Of a stretch of 64,000 bases of DNA, positions 9,996 to 18,071 are shown piece after piece. Each line of letters opens with the position of its first letter. Position 1 is the stretch's first letter. Below the pieces are notes generated by a model. The model did not search any database. It worked only from the letters and a program-made list of their open reading frames with translations, and was not told the origin of the DNA. Position numbers and translations under genes: made by a program. The stretch comes from Luteibacter sp. (GTDB taxonomy: Bacteria > Pseudomonadota > Gammaproteobacteria > Xanthomonadales > Rhodanobacteraceae), in the NCBI RefSeq assembly GCF_009912395.1, contig NZ_WNDO01000025.1, positions 1 through 64,000 on the forward strand, given 5' to 3'.

Positions 9996-10106
9996 GCGTG
10001 CTCCTGCGTAAGAGGGTTCGGGCGGGGCCGGAACGGATGCGTGGGGCTCAAGTTGTCGAGTGTAACCTTGACGCACTGCGACAGATGGCATGGCCCGTTC
10101 GACTTT

Positions 10107-10121
10107 GGTCGAGTTTCGACC
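10107..10121. promoter_or_regulatory. Palindrome in the acs/porin divergent promoter region
   Basis: GGTCGA-GTT-TCGACC is a perfect 6-3-6 inverted repeat in the 193-base region between the divergent acs and porin genes, about 112 bases from the acs start and 68 from the porin start. It could be an operator for CrbR or another regulator of the acetate locus; which one cannot be told from sequence. Confidence 0.45.
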
Positions 10122-10188
10122 TTTGGCCAATGGAACCCTCGCCCACGGCTGACCCATGCTCGGTTCGCCAATGGTTGGGGAGACCATG

Positions 10189-11661
10189 ATGAAACCGAGC
10201 CTTCAGGGGGGCCGCAAGGCCGTCGCCTTCAGTATTGCCTGCGCCCTCATGCTGCCGATGGTAGCGTTGCCGGATCTGGCGCACGCCCAGTCCAAGTCGA
10301 AGAAATCCGCCAGCCACGAGGCCGAGCTGGAAGCCCGGGTCAACCAACTCGAACAGCAACTGGCCGAACTGAAGGCCATGATCCAGGAACAGAAGGCGGC
10401 CACCAGCCAGGCCTCGGCCACCGCGCAGGCCGCGCAGACCCAGGCGCAGCAGACCGACGAAAAGGTGACCAAGGTCGAGAAGACCGTTGCCTCGGTACCG
10501 GCCAAGCCCACGTTCACCACGGCGCCCGGCGTGTCCGTGGCCTTCCACGGCTTCATCAACGCCAGCGCCTTCAGCCAGAGCAAGGGCTACACCTTTGGCA
10601 ACGGTGCCAACGCGGAATACCCGATTCCCGGCCAGGGCGGTCGCGTCAACGACTCGCTGACCGGCGTGGACGTACGCAACACGCGCTTCTGGCTCGACTT
10701 CACCGGTGCCAAGCTCAACGACCGCTGGTCCGGCGGCGGCCGCATCGAGATGGACTTCTTCGGTGGCTTCAACGGCACGGGCGCGTATAGCCAGCAGCAG
10801 CCCACGCCGCGCCTGCGCCAGGCCTACATGGACATCACCAACGCCGAGACCGGCACCACGTTCCGCATCGGCCAGATGTGGGACCTGATGTTCCCCATGG
10901 AATACATCCCGCAATCGCTGTCGCACATCGCCTTTCCGCTGGGCTATGGCACCGGTGTGATCGGCTGGCGCTATCCCGGCATCATCTGGATGCAGGACCT
11001 GAACCATGGCTCCGAAGGCGTGAAATGGCGCTTCGACCTGGCCGCGTTCGAAGGCAGCTGGAGCGGCCCGGGCCTGACCACCAACTACCTTACCGCCGGC
11101 AACGCGGGCTTCAAGCCGCAGGTGGAGGCGCGCCTGACCGCCAAGGGCGGCAACTGGCAGGCCTTCGTCGTGGGCCATTGGTCCAAGCTCAACCTGCACG
11201 GCGTCGACGGCCAGACCGCCACGCCGATCAAGAGCGACATCAAGAGCACCGCCGTGGAGATCGGCGGCATGTGGACGCCGGGCGACTTCATCTTCAAGAG
11301 CGCCGTCTACACGGGTAACGCCATCGGCCAGATCTTCGGCGGCCTCTCTCAATTCGGCGACATCAAGGACAAGGGCGGCTACCTCCAGGCCGGCTACAAG
11401 TTCACGCCGAACTGGACGCTCTACGGCTTCATCTCGGCCAGCAAGCCGGACAAGGACGATGTGCTGCGCTGGCGCGCCCCGAATACCGCAGGCCTGCTGA
11501 AGAACCGCCAGCAGGCGCTCAGCCTGCAATACACCGCTGGCGCCTACGACTTCAGCGTGGAGTGGATCCACTCCAACCTCGATTCGACCACCACCAACGG
11601 CCTCGGCCGGCAGAAGACCTCCGCCAACGAGTTCACGCTCAACGGCAATTACCGGTTCTGA
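10189..11661 (+). CDS. DcaP-like outer-membrane porin
   Basis: The 490-residue product has a signal peptide of about 34 residues ending in AHA, a charged heptad-like coiled coil (about residues 40-100), then a long beta-strand-rich region ending in the aromatic NGNYRF typical of outer-membrane barrels. N-terminal coiled coil plus barrel is the layout of DcaP trimeric porins, which take up dicarboxylates and other negatively charged small molecules. The start at 10189 is favoured by GGGGAG six bases upstream; 10186 is an alternative. The MFS transporter gene begins 12 bases after its stop, so the two probably form an outer/inner-membrane uptake pair tied to the acetate locus. Confidence 0.85.
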   Translation: MKPSLQGGRKAVAFSIACALMLPMVALPDLAHAQSKSKKSASHEAELEARVNQLEQQLAELKAMIQEQKAATSQASATAQAAQTQAQQTDEKVTKVEKTVASVPAKPTFTTAPGVSVAFHGFINASAFSQSKGYTFGNGANAEYPIPGQGGRVNDSLTGVDVRNTRFWLDFTGAKLNDRWSGGGRIEMDFFGGFNGTGAYSQQQPTPRLRQAYMDITNAETGTTFRIGQMWDLMFPMEYIPQSLSHIAFPLGYGTGVIGWRYPGIIWMQDLNHGSEGVKWRFDLAAFEGSWSGPGLTTNYLTAGNAGFKPQVEARLTAKGGNWQAFVVGHWSKLNLHGVDGQTATPIKSDIKSTAVEIGGMWTPGDFIFKSAVYTGNAIGQIFGGLSQFGDIKDKGGYLQAGYKFTPNWTLYGFISASKPDKDDVLRWRAPNTAGLLKNRQQALSLQYTAGAYDFSVEWIHSNLDSTTTNGLGRQKTSANEFTLNGNYRF

Positions 11662-11672
11662 GGACACAGCAC

Positions 11673-13337
11673 ATGGCGACGACAGCATCCGGCCTGCGGG
11701 CTGACGGCACGATCGGTACCAGTCACAAGCGCGTGGTATTCGCGTCCAGCCTGGGCACCGTGTTCGAGTGGTACGACTTTTATCTGTACGGCTCGCTCGC
11801 CGCGATCATCGGCAAGCAGTTCTTCACCGGTCTGAACGAGACGAGCCAGTTCATCTTCGCCCTCCTCGCCTTCGCGGCCGGCTTCGCGGTGCGGCCGTTC
11901 GGCGCGATCGTGTTCGGACGCGTCGGCGACCTGATCGGACGCAAGTACACCTTCCTCGTCACCATCATCATCATGGGCACGTCCACCTTCCTGGTCGGCG
12001 TGTTGCCCGGATACTCGACGATAGGCGTGGCGGCACCGGTGCTGCTCATCCTGTTGCGCCTGTTGCAGGGCCTGGCGCTGGGCGGCGAGTACGGCGGCGC
12101 GGCGACCTATGTGGCCGAGCATGCTCCCGACGGCAAGCGCGGCCTGTACACCAGCTTCATCCAGATCACCGCCACCTTCGGCCTGTTCCTGTCCTTGTTG
12201 GTGATCCTCGGCACGCGACTGGGTCTGGGCGGCGACACCTTCGAGTCGTGGGGCTGGCGCGTGCCCTTCCTGGTGTCGGCGGTGCTCGTCGGTGTTTCGG
12301 TGTACATCCGCATGCAGCTGCATGAGTCGCCGGTGTTCCAGCAGATGAAGGCCGAGGGCAAGCAGTCCAAGGCACCGCTGACCGAGGCCTTCGGCCAGTG
12401 GAAGAACCTGAAGCTGGTGATCCTCGCTCTCCTCGGCGCCACCGCCGGCCAGGCCGTGGTCTGGTACACGGGCCAGTTCTACTCGCTCTACTTCCTCACC
12501 CAGAGCCTGAAGATCGACGCCACCACGGCCAACCTGCTCATCGCCGCCGCGCTGTTCATCGGCACGCCGTTCTTCGTGTTCTTCGGCTGGCTGTCCGATC
12601 GCATCGGTCGCAAGACGGTGGTGCTCTCGGGCTGCCTGATCGCCGCGCTCACGATGTTCCCGATCTTCAAGGGCCTCACCCACTTTGGCAATCCCGCCGT
12701 GGAAGCCGCCGCCGCGTCCGCGCCGGTCAGCGTCATCGCCGATCCGTCGGCATGTAGCTTCCAGTTCGATCCGGTGGGCAAGAAGACCTTCACCAGCTCC
12801 TGCGACGTGGCCAAGAGCGTGCTGGCCAAGAAAGGCATCCCGTACAGCAACGTCTCGGCCTCCCCCGGCACGATCGCCACCGTGAAGGTCGGCGACGAGA
12901 TCGTCGCCTCCTTCGAAGGTGGCAGCCTCGACAAGGCCGCGTTCACCGCGCAGAACAAGGACTTCACCGCCAGCGTGGACACGCAGCTGAAAAAGGCGGG
13001 CTACCCGGCGAAGGCCGACCCGTCGCAGGCCAACTACCCGATGCTCGTGGTGCTGCTGGCCATCCTGGTCATCTACGTCACCATGGTCTATGGCCCCATC
13101 GCCGCGTGGCTGGTCGAGATGTTCCCGACGCGCATCCGCTACACCTCGATGAGCCTGCCGTACCACATCGGCAACGGTTGGTTCGGCGGTTTCGTGCCGA
13201 CCATCGGCTTCATGCTCGTGGCCTGGAAAGGCGACATCTATTACGGCCTCTGGTATCCCGTGGCGGTCGCGTTGATGACCTTCGTCATCGGCCTCTTCTT
13301 CGTTCGCGAAACCAAGGATCTTCCGCTACAGCATTGA
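11673..13337 (+). CDS. MFS transporter, metabolite:H+ symporter (MHS) type, with large insertion
   Basis: Inner-membrane symporter of 554 residues. The N-terminal half has the MHS signatures FEWYDFYLYGSL, RVGDLIGRKYTFL, and QGLALGGEYGGAATYVAEHAP; the C-terminal half has LSDRIGRKTVVLSG and MFPTRIRYTSMSLPYHIGNG. An insertion of about 115 residues (roughly residues 335-450), with two cysteines (SACSF and SSCDV), separates two membrane segments where ordinary MHS proteins have a short loop. It follows the DcaP-like porin by 12 bases and ends at a strong terminator. The substrate is probably a small carboxylate, given the acs context; this is inference. Confidence 0.88.
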   Translation: MATTASGLRADGTIGTSHKRVVFASSLGTVFEWYDFYLYGSLAAIIGKQFFTGLNETSQFIFALLAFAAGFAVRPFGAIVFGRVGDLIGRKYTFLVTIIIMGTSTFLVGVLPGYSTIGVAAPVLLILLRLLQGLALGGEYGGAATYVAEHAPDGKRGLYTSFIQITATFGLFLSLLVILGTRLGLGGDTFESWGWRVPFLVSAVLVGVSVYIRMQLHESPVFQQMKAEGKQSKAPLTEAFGQWKNLKLVILALLGATAGQAVVWYTGQFYSLYFLTQSLKIDATTANLLIAAALFIGTPFFVFFGWLSDRIGRKTVVLSGCLIAALTMFPIFKGLTHFGNPAVEAAAASAPVSVIADPSACSFQFDPVGKKTFTSSCDVAKSVLAKKGIPYSNVSASPGTIATVKVGDEIVASFEGGSLDKAAFTAQNKDFTASVDTQLKKAGYPAKADPSQANYPMLVVLLAILVIYVTMVYGPIAAWLVEMFPTRIRYTSMSLPYHIGNGWFGGFVPTIGFMLVAWKGDIYYGLWYPVAVALMTFVIGLFFVRETKDLPLQH

Positions 13338-13364
13338 CCGGTGGACGGTTCGTTCGCTCTCCCC

Positions 13365-13393
13365 GCCCCCGCATTCGCGGGGGCATTTTTTTT
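13365..13393 (+). terminator. Rho-independent terminator after the MFS gene
   Basis: A perfect 8-bp stem GCCCCCGC / GCGGGGGC with loop ATTC is followed by an A and eight T bases. It lies 28 bases past the MFS stop codon and ends the porin-transporter transcript. Confidence 0.95.
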
Positions 13394-13424
13394 GGCATCT
13401 TCTGGTGCTTGCGGCAAACCTGCA

Positions 13425-13446
13425 TCGCGCGCAAGCGCGCTCCTAC
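13425..13446. repeat. Solitary REP element
   Basis: The 22 bases are identical to the right arm of the REP doublet at 2240-2306 (ending GCGCGCTCCTAC). The mirror arm is absent here, so this is a single REP. It lies just behind the terminator of the MFS gene. Confidence 0.85.
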
Positions 13447-13561
13447 AACAGCGGGGCACCATTGTGTGCACTGCAACATTTTGGCCGTAGGAACGTTTAA
13501 GGGCTTAAGCGTCCGAACGACGGTCACGCGAGCTATACCCACGTCGCCCTATGCTGATCGG

Positions 13562-14290
13562 ATGATCCAGCCGCTCGATATTTTTCTTCGCCTTGCCGTC
13601 GCCGCCGCGCTTAGCGGCATCATCGGAGTCAACCGCGGTCGCCTGGAATGGACGGCGGGCCTGCGTACCCACATGCTGGTAGGCGTCGGCGCCGCGCTGG
13701 CGATCATCGTTTCCGCGTTCGGTTTCTCCGATGTGCTGGCGCAGGAACACGTCGTGCTCGATCCCTCGCGTATTGCCGCGCAGGTGATCAGCGGCATCGG
13801 CTTTCTCGGCGCCGGCACCATTCTTTTCGTCGAGCGTGACCAAATTGTTCGCGGCCTTACCACCGCGGCGAGCCTCTGGGCGGTGGCCTCCGTAGGCCTG
13901 GCAGCAGGCGGCGGACTTTATGTTGGCGCCGTCATCGCGACGGCCATCATCTGGGTGATCCTCGCCCTCCTGAAACCCCTGGAAAAAAGGCTCGTCGGAA
14001 GGAAAGCACGACGTCCGCGCATGATCGTCAAGCTGACGAGCCCGACCGCGCTAACCGATTGCGAGGATGCGTTGGCCAGGCACCCGATGCCAGTGACGAA
14101 GATCGTGCTGCGCAGGGAAGACACGGGACCCGACACCTTGTTCATCGCCTTTTCGCGTCCCGTCTCCGTTCGACAAATGGCCGCCTTGGGTGATGTGTTC
14201 CGACACATCGAAGGTGTTGGCTCCGTCGAGTACCGGCACGGTATCGATGACACTGAAGCCTTGCCGTCGAATACGGTCCGGTCAGGGTGA
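13562..14290 (+). CDS. MgtC/SapB-family membrane protein
   Basis: A 242-residue inner-membrane protein with four or five hydrophobic helices in the first 140 residues and a soluble C-terminal domain of about 90 residues of ACT-like size. The MgtC core is clear: GVNRGRLEWTAGLRTHMLVG near residues 22-41, then ISGIGFLGAGTILF and RGLTTAASLWAVASVGLAAG. MgtC proteins help growth at low magnesium and inside host cells, partly by inhibiting the F-type ATPase (known for the family). The first ATG of the conserved region is used; a good ribosome site is lacking. It has its own transcription unit. Confidence 0.9.
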   Translation: MIQPLDIFLRLAVAAALSGIIGVNRGRLEWTAGLRTHMLVGVGAALAIIVSAFGFSDVLAQEHVVLDPSRIAAQVISGIGFLGAGTILFVERDQIVRGLTTAASLWAVASVGLAAGGGLYVGAVIATAIIWVILALLKPLEKRLVGRKARRPRMIVKLTSPTALTDCEDALARHPMPVTKIVLRREDTGPDTLFIAFSRPVSVRQMAALGDVFRHIEGVGSVEYRHGIDDTEALPSNTVRSG

Positions 14291-14448
14291 CGGTAGGGTT
14301 GGCTGGGTCCTGACAGCGAGGTCGAGCCGGGGCGCGGGGAGGGTATTTCTCAAAAAGCCCGTTCGTGCCGACCGCCGAATAGCGGCAATCGCGCCCTATC
14401 GACGCGTGCCGGTTCGAACCAGCTATACGCCAATTCGGCAAGGACGTA

Positions 14449-14464
14449 CGAATCGATCGATTCG
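14449..14464. promoter_or_regulatory. Perfect 16-bp palindrome upstream of the TonB-dependent receptor
   Basis: CGAATCGATCGATTCG is self-complementary over all 16 bases. It lies in an AT-richer intergenic stretch about 130 bases upstream of the predicted receptor promoter. A second dyad, CGAATT-N5-AATTCG, overlaps TCACG-N5-CGTGA at 14541-14560. Both are operator candidates for receptor expression. Confidence 0.45.
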
Positions 14465-14576
14465 AACAAGTCATATCTTGATGATTTTAATCGATAAATT
14501 GGCGAATTCCGATCTGATAGACAGAAACCTTTGAAACTTTCGAATTCACGTAATTCGTGACGGTTGTCGCAAGTTG

Positions 14577-14605
14577 TTGCTAGTGGAACTTTTCCAAGGT
14601 ATAAG
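14577..14605 (+). promoter_or_regulatory. Sigma-70-type promoter of the TonB-dependent receptor
   Basis: TTGCTA (14577-14582) and TATAAG (14600-14605) are separated by 17 bases, the optimal spacing. A start six or seven bases downstream would place the first transcribed base at about 14612, exactly where the 10-bp hairpin begins. Confidence 0.6.
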
Positions 14606-14611
14606 TTCGTC

Positions 14612-14637
14612 AAGAGCATGTGAGGGAACATGCTCTT
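14612..14637 (+). promoter_or_regulatory. 5'-leader hairpin of the TonB-dependent receptor mRNA
   Basis: AAGAGCATGT and ACATGCTCTT form a perfect 10-bp stem around a GAGGGA loop, followed by the T-rich TCTTTC. It starts at the predicted transcription start and ends about 78 bases before the receptor ATG. It could be an mRNA-stabilising 5' stem or a weak attenuator; the loop exposes a purine-rich, SD-like sequence. Confidence 0.55.
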
Positions 14638-14715
14638 TCTTTCGAAGCCGTCCGGTTGGGGAACATGGGCGGCTTCAAGTTGAATGTTCTGTTCTATCTG
14701 GGGAGTAAAAACCGA

Positions 14716-17700
14716 ATGTTTTCGAACGAATCCTTCCGGGGACGCGTATGGCGTCGCTCGGCCCTGAGTCTCGCCCTTGGTATGAGCCTTGCCGGTATCG
14801 CAGGCGAGGCGATGGCTCAGCAAAGCACCGGCGCCATCTTCGGTACGGTTGCCAACGCTTCGCCTGGTTCGTCCGTGGTCGTCGAAAGCGTCGACAACGG
14901 CTCGAAGCGCGAACTGAAAGTGGATGCCGATGGGCGCTATCGCGCCTCGCAGCTCCAGGTCGGTAATTACCGCGTGACGTTGATGGACGGCGGCAAGGCC
15001 GTGTCCACCCGTGACAACGTGTCGGTGACCATCTCGGGCTCCACCGAAGTCGGCTTTGGTGGCACGACCCCGACTTCGGCCGCGCAGACGCTCGAAGGCG
15101 TTTCGGTCAATGCTTCCGCCCTCCCGCAGATCGACGTGTCGTCGGTCGATACGCGCTCCGTGTTCACCGCCGAGCAGCTGCAGAAGATTCCCGTGGGTAC
15201 GAACGTCGCCGCGGCGGCATTGCTCGCACCAGGTGTGGTTGCCGGCGACTCGCGCTTCAACACCGACGGCAAGGCGCGTCTGGCTATCGGCGGTTCGGGT
15301 ATTTCCGAGAACGCCTATCGCATCAACGGCTACAACGTCACCGACCCGCAGTCGAACGAGACGTTCTTCGAAATGCCGTTCTTCGCCATCGACCAGGCCC
15401 AGGTGCTGACCGGCGGTGCCGGCGCGCAGTTCGGCCAGAGCACGGGCGGCGTGGTCAACATCGTCGGCAAGCGCGGCACCAACGAATGGAAGGGCAGCGT
15501 TCGCATTGACTGGACGCCGGAATCGCTGCGTTCGGATCCCAAGAATCTCTACTTCGCCAAGGACCCGGAAGACGCCGGCTACGGTGACCTCGTGGGTTAC
15601 AACCACGGCGGCGCCGGTATCGACCAGCGCTTCGGCTCGGATGGCAAGCTTCGCCAGTATCGCAAAAAGACCAAGAACACCGAGATCCTTTACAGCGTGC
15701 AGTTGAGCGGCCCGCTGATCAAGGACAAGTTGTTCATGTATGCGGCGGCCAGCTTCCAGAAGAACGATGGCCAGGAGGTTACGGGCCTGGCTTCGTACAG
15801 CCAGAACGGAAATCTTACCGCCGGCACGGCCAACAACCAGGCGTCCGGTTACCGCGACCGAACCGTCAAGGCGGTGAAGTGGTATACCAAGTTCGACTGG
15901 AATATCACCGATAACCATATCCTCGAACTGACGGGCATGGCCGACAACACGCGTCGCGACAACGACGTGTACGGTTGGTCGTATGCCTCGCTCAGCAAAC
16001 TCGGTCGTCGTCCGGATCAGGACACCAACAGCAAGAACAACAACCGCCTGTACATCGCCAAGTACACCGGCTACATCACGGACGACTTCACGGTAAGCGC
16101 GTTGTATGGTCGCAGCCGTACGATCGATCCGAACCTGTCTATCGTTCCGAACATACCTTACGTCCGCGCCAACTCGGACAGCCCGGTCGTCAACCAGATT
16201 CACAACTACCTGTCCGACGCCAACCAGCGTCCTGCCTCCAATGGCGAGAACAAGTCGGATGGCTGGCGCATTGATCTCGAGTACCGTCTGGGCGATCACG
16301 ACCTGAAGGGTGGTGTCGATCATCAGACGATGAAGACCAAGACCGGCCAGGCGTCAGCCAACCTCGCCGCTTTCGGTGGTGAGTATCTGTACACGGCCGA
16401 TCCGACGAAGACCTACGCGCAGGGCATCGTCCAGCAGACGCGCCTCGCCAACGGCGGTAACTACAAGCTCAAGCTGAAGTCGTATTACCTGGAAGACAGC
16501 TGGCAGGTCGCAGATCGCTGGCTGGCTTACATCGGCGTGCGTAACGAATCCTTCGAAAACTACAACAGCTTCGACAAGGTCTTCCTGTCGAAGAAGAACC
16601 AGTGGGCGCCACGACTGGGCGTGTCCTGGGACGTGAATGGCGACTCCAGTTTCAAGGTCTACGCCAACGCCGGCCGTTACTATCTGGCCCTCCCGACCGG
16701 CGTTGCCGTTCGTGGTGCCGGTGGTTCGCTGTTCACCACGCAGAACTTCGCCTTCAACGGCATCGATCCAACGAACGACCTGCCGCTCAATCTCGTCGCG
16801 CTGGGTCCGGTGGAATCGGCCAACTCGGAGTTCGGCCAGTCGCGCGATCCGTCCACGGCTCGTATCAAGGGTCTTCGCTCGCACTACCAGGATGAATACA
16901 TCCTCGGTATGGACAAGCAGATCAACGACCAGTTCACGGTCGGTGCCCGTGCCATCTACCGTGACCTGAAGTCCCAGGTGGATGACACTTCGGATCCGCG
17001 TCCGGTCTGCAAGTACATGGCCGCGCACTACAGCGATTACTCCAGCGTCCAGGACTGCCTCAACAACTTCAACTACCAGGGTGTGATCTTCAATCCGGGC
17101 CGTGGTGCGGAGTTCAACGTCAACATCGCCGACTCCGGTCAGCCGGTGAATCTGCGTAGCATCAAGCTGTCCAAGGAAGACCTGGGCATGCCGGATCCGA
17201 AGCGCAAGTACCTGTCGCTCAACGTGTACGCCGAGCATCCGTTCTCCAATAACTGGTACGGCCGTCTCGAATACACCTGGTCGCATAGCTACGGCAACAC
17301 CGAGGGCCAGGTGAAGTCCGACATCGCGCAGCAGGACGTCGCCGCTTCGCAGGATTGGGATTACCCCGAATTCATGCAGTATGCGAACGGCAACCTGCCG
17401 AACGATCGTCGCCACCAGATCCGTGGCTTCGGCTATTACCAGCTGAACCCGGAATGGATGCTCAGCGCGACGGCCACTGCCAACTCCGGTCGCCCGAAGA
17501 GCTGCATCGGCGCATGGTTCCGTGATGCGAATGGCGTGTTCACCGATCCCTCCCAGGGTTACATGCTGCGTGCGACGGCTGGTGGCGCCTACCATGTTTG
17601 CTACGGTACGCCGTCGCCGCGTGGTGCGAAGGGCAACCTGCCGTGGTCGTACTCTCTCGACCTCGGCGTGACCTGGAGCCCGGCCTTTGCCGACCACAAG

Positions 17701-17907
17701 CTCGCCTTCACCGCTACCGTCTTCAACGTCTTCAATACGCAGAAGGTCACGGTGTATGAAGAGCGCGCGATGGGTGGTCCGGTGGACGATGGCAGCCATA
17801 ACAAGGCGGGCATCCCGAACGGCGGCAACCCCTTGGCGATCTACAAGCGTGCGGTCGATTACTCGGCTCCGCGTGCGGTTCGCTTCTCGGTGCAGTACGA
17901 CTTCTAA
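14716..17907 (+). CDS. TonB-dependent receptor, Oar-like, with carboxypeptidase-regulatory-like domain
   Basis: Outer-membrane receptor of 1063 residues. A signal peptide (about residues 1-32, ending AMA) precedes a carboxypeptidase-regulatory-like beta domain (about 35-115: GAIFGTV...VDADGRYRASQLQVGNYRVTL). The plug follows (about 140-265, with FTAEQLQKIPVGTNVAAAAL and a GGVVNIVGKRGTNEWKG segment), and then a long beta-barrel ending in the aromatic signature RFSVQYDF. Length and N-terminal add-on are those of Oar-like receptors. I start at 14716 because GGGGAG lies upstream and the signal peptide begins there. No iron-box or transporter neighbour reveals the ligand, likely a peptide, glycan or siderophore. 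It is driven by the TonB system. Confidence 0.9.
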   Translation: MFSNESFRGRVWRRSALSLALGMSLAGIAGEAMAQQSTGAIFGTVANASPGSSVVVESVDNGSKRELKVDADGRYRASQLQVGNYRVTLMDGGKAVSTRDNVSVTISGSTEVGFGGTTPTSAAQTLEGVSVNASALPQIDVSSVDTRSVFTAEQLQKIPVGTNVAAAALLAPGVVAGDSRFNTDGKARLAIGGSGISENAYRINGYNVTDPQSNETFFEMPFFAIDQAQVLTGGAGAQFGQSTGGVVNIVGKRGTNEWKGSVRIDWTPESLRSDPKNLYFAKDPEDAGYGDLVGYNHGGAGIDQRFGSDGKLRQYRKKTKNTEILYSVQLSGPLIKDKLFMYAAASFQKNDGQEVTGLASYSQNGNLTAGTANNQASGYRDRTVKAVKWYTKFDWNITDNHILELTGMADNTRRDNDVYGWSYASLSKLGRRPDQDTNSKNNNRLYIAKYTGYITDDFTVSALYGRSRTIDPNLSIVPNIPYVRANSDSPVVNQIHNYLSDANQRPASNGENKSDGWRIDLEYRLGDHDLKGGVDHQTMKTKTGQASANLAAFGGEYLYTADPTKTYAQGIVQQTRLANGGNYKLKLKSYYLEDSWQVADRWLAYIGVRNESFENYNSFDKVFLSKKNQWAPRLGVSWDVNGDSSFKVYANAGRYYLALPTGVAVRGAGGSLFTTQNFAFNGIDPTNDLPLNLVALGPVESANSEFGQSRDPSTARIKGLRSHYQDEYILGMDKQINDQFTVGARAIYRDLKSQVDDTSDPRPVCKYMAAHYSDYSSVQDCLNNFNYQGVIFNPGRGAEFNVNIADSGQPVNLRSIKLSKEDLGMPDPKRKYLSLNVYAEHPFSNNWYGRLEYTWSHSYGNTEGQVKSDIAQQDVAASQDWDYPEFMQYANGNLPNDRRHQIRGFGYYQLNPEWMLSATATANSGRPKSCIGAWFRDANGVFTDPSQGYMLRATAGGAYHVCYGTPSPRGAKGNLPWSYSLDLGVTWSPAFADHKLAFTATVFNVFNTQKVTVYEERAMGGPVDDGSHNKAGIPNGGNPLAIYKRAVDYSAPRAVRFSVQYDF

Positions 17908-17961
17908 GTAGCCCGAACTCCGCTGTAAAAACCAAGAAACTGAGCGCAAATCCCCTGATTA

Positions 17962-17999
17962 CCGTCCTCGGCCACGCATGGGCCGAGGGCGGTTTTTTT
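17962..17999 (+). terminator. Rho-independent terminator after the receptor gene
   Basis: CCGTCCTCGGCC pairs with GGCCGAGGGCGG over 12 positions (one G-T pair) around a 7-base loop, followed by seven T bases. It is 54 bases downstream of the receptor stop. Confidence 0.95.
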
Positions 18000-18058
18000 A
18001 TCCGACAATCACTTACAGGTCAAAGGAGCGGGATCGCATGCGGTGAGACGGCAATGGC

Positions 18059-18070
18059 GTACATTTGTAC
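18059..18070. promoter_or_regulatory. LexA2-like box at the radical SAM gene
   Basis: GTACATTTGTAC (reverse complement GTACAAATGTAC) is a GTACA-N2-TGTAC dyad ending one base before the ATG at 18072. Its core equals, as I recall it, the palindrome reported for LexA2-type SOS repressors in Xanthomonas. The homologous gene PA0069 belongs to the LexA regulon in Pseudomonas aeruginosa. If it is an operator, translation must start at 18072 or 18090, not at the ATG at 18054. Confidence 0.5.
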
Positions 18071-18071
18071 G

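Noticed and set aside
8214..10790. An 858-codon frame opposite acs
   Set aside because: The minus strand encodes a full acetyl-CoA synthetase; the plus frame has no domain.
14350..16323. A 657-codon minus frame over the receptor gene
   Set aside because: Shadow of the plus-strand TonB-dependent receptor; no motifs or ribosome site.
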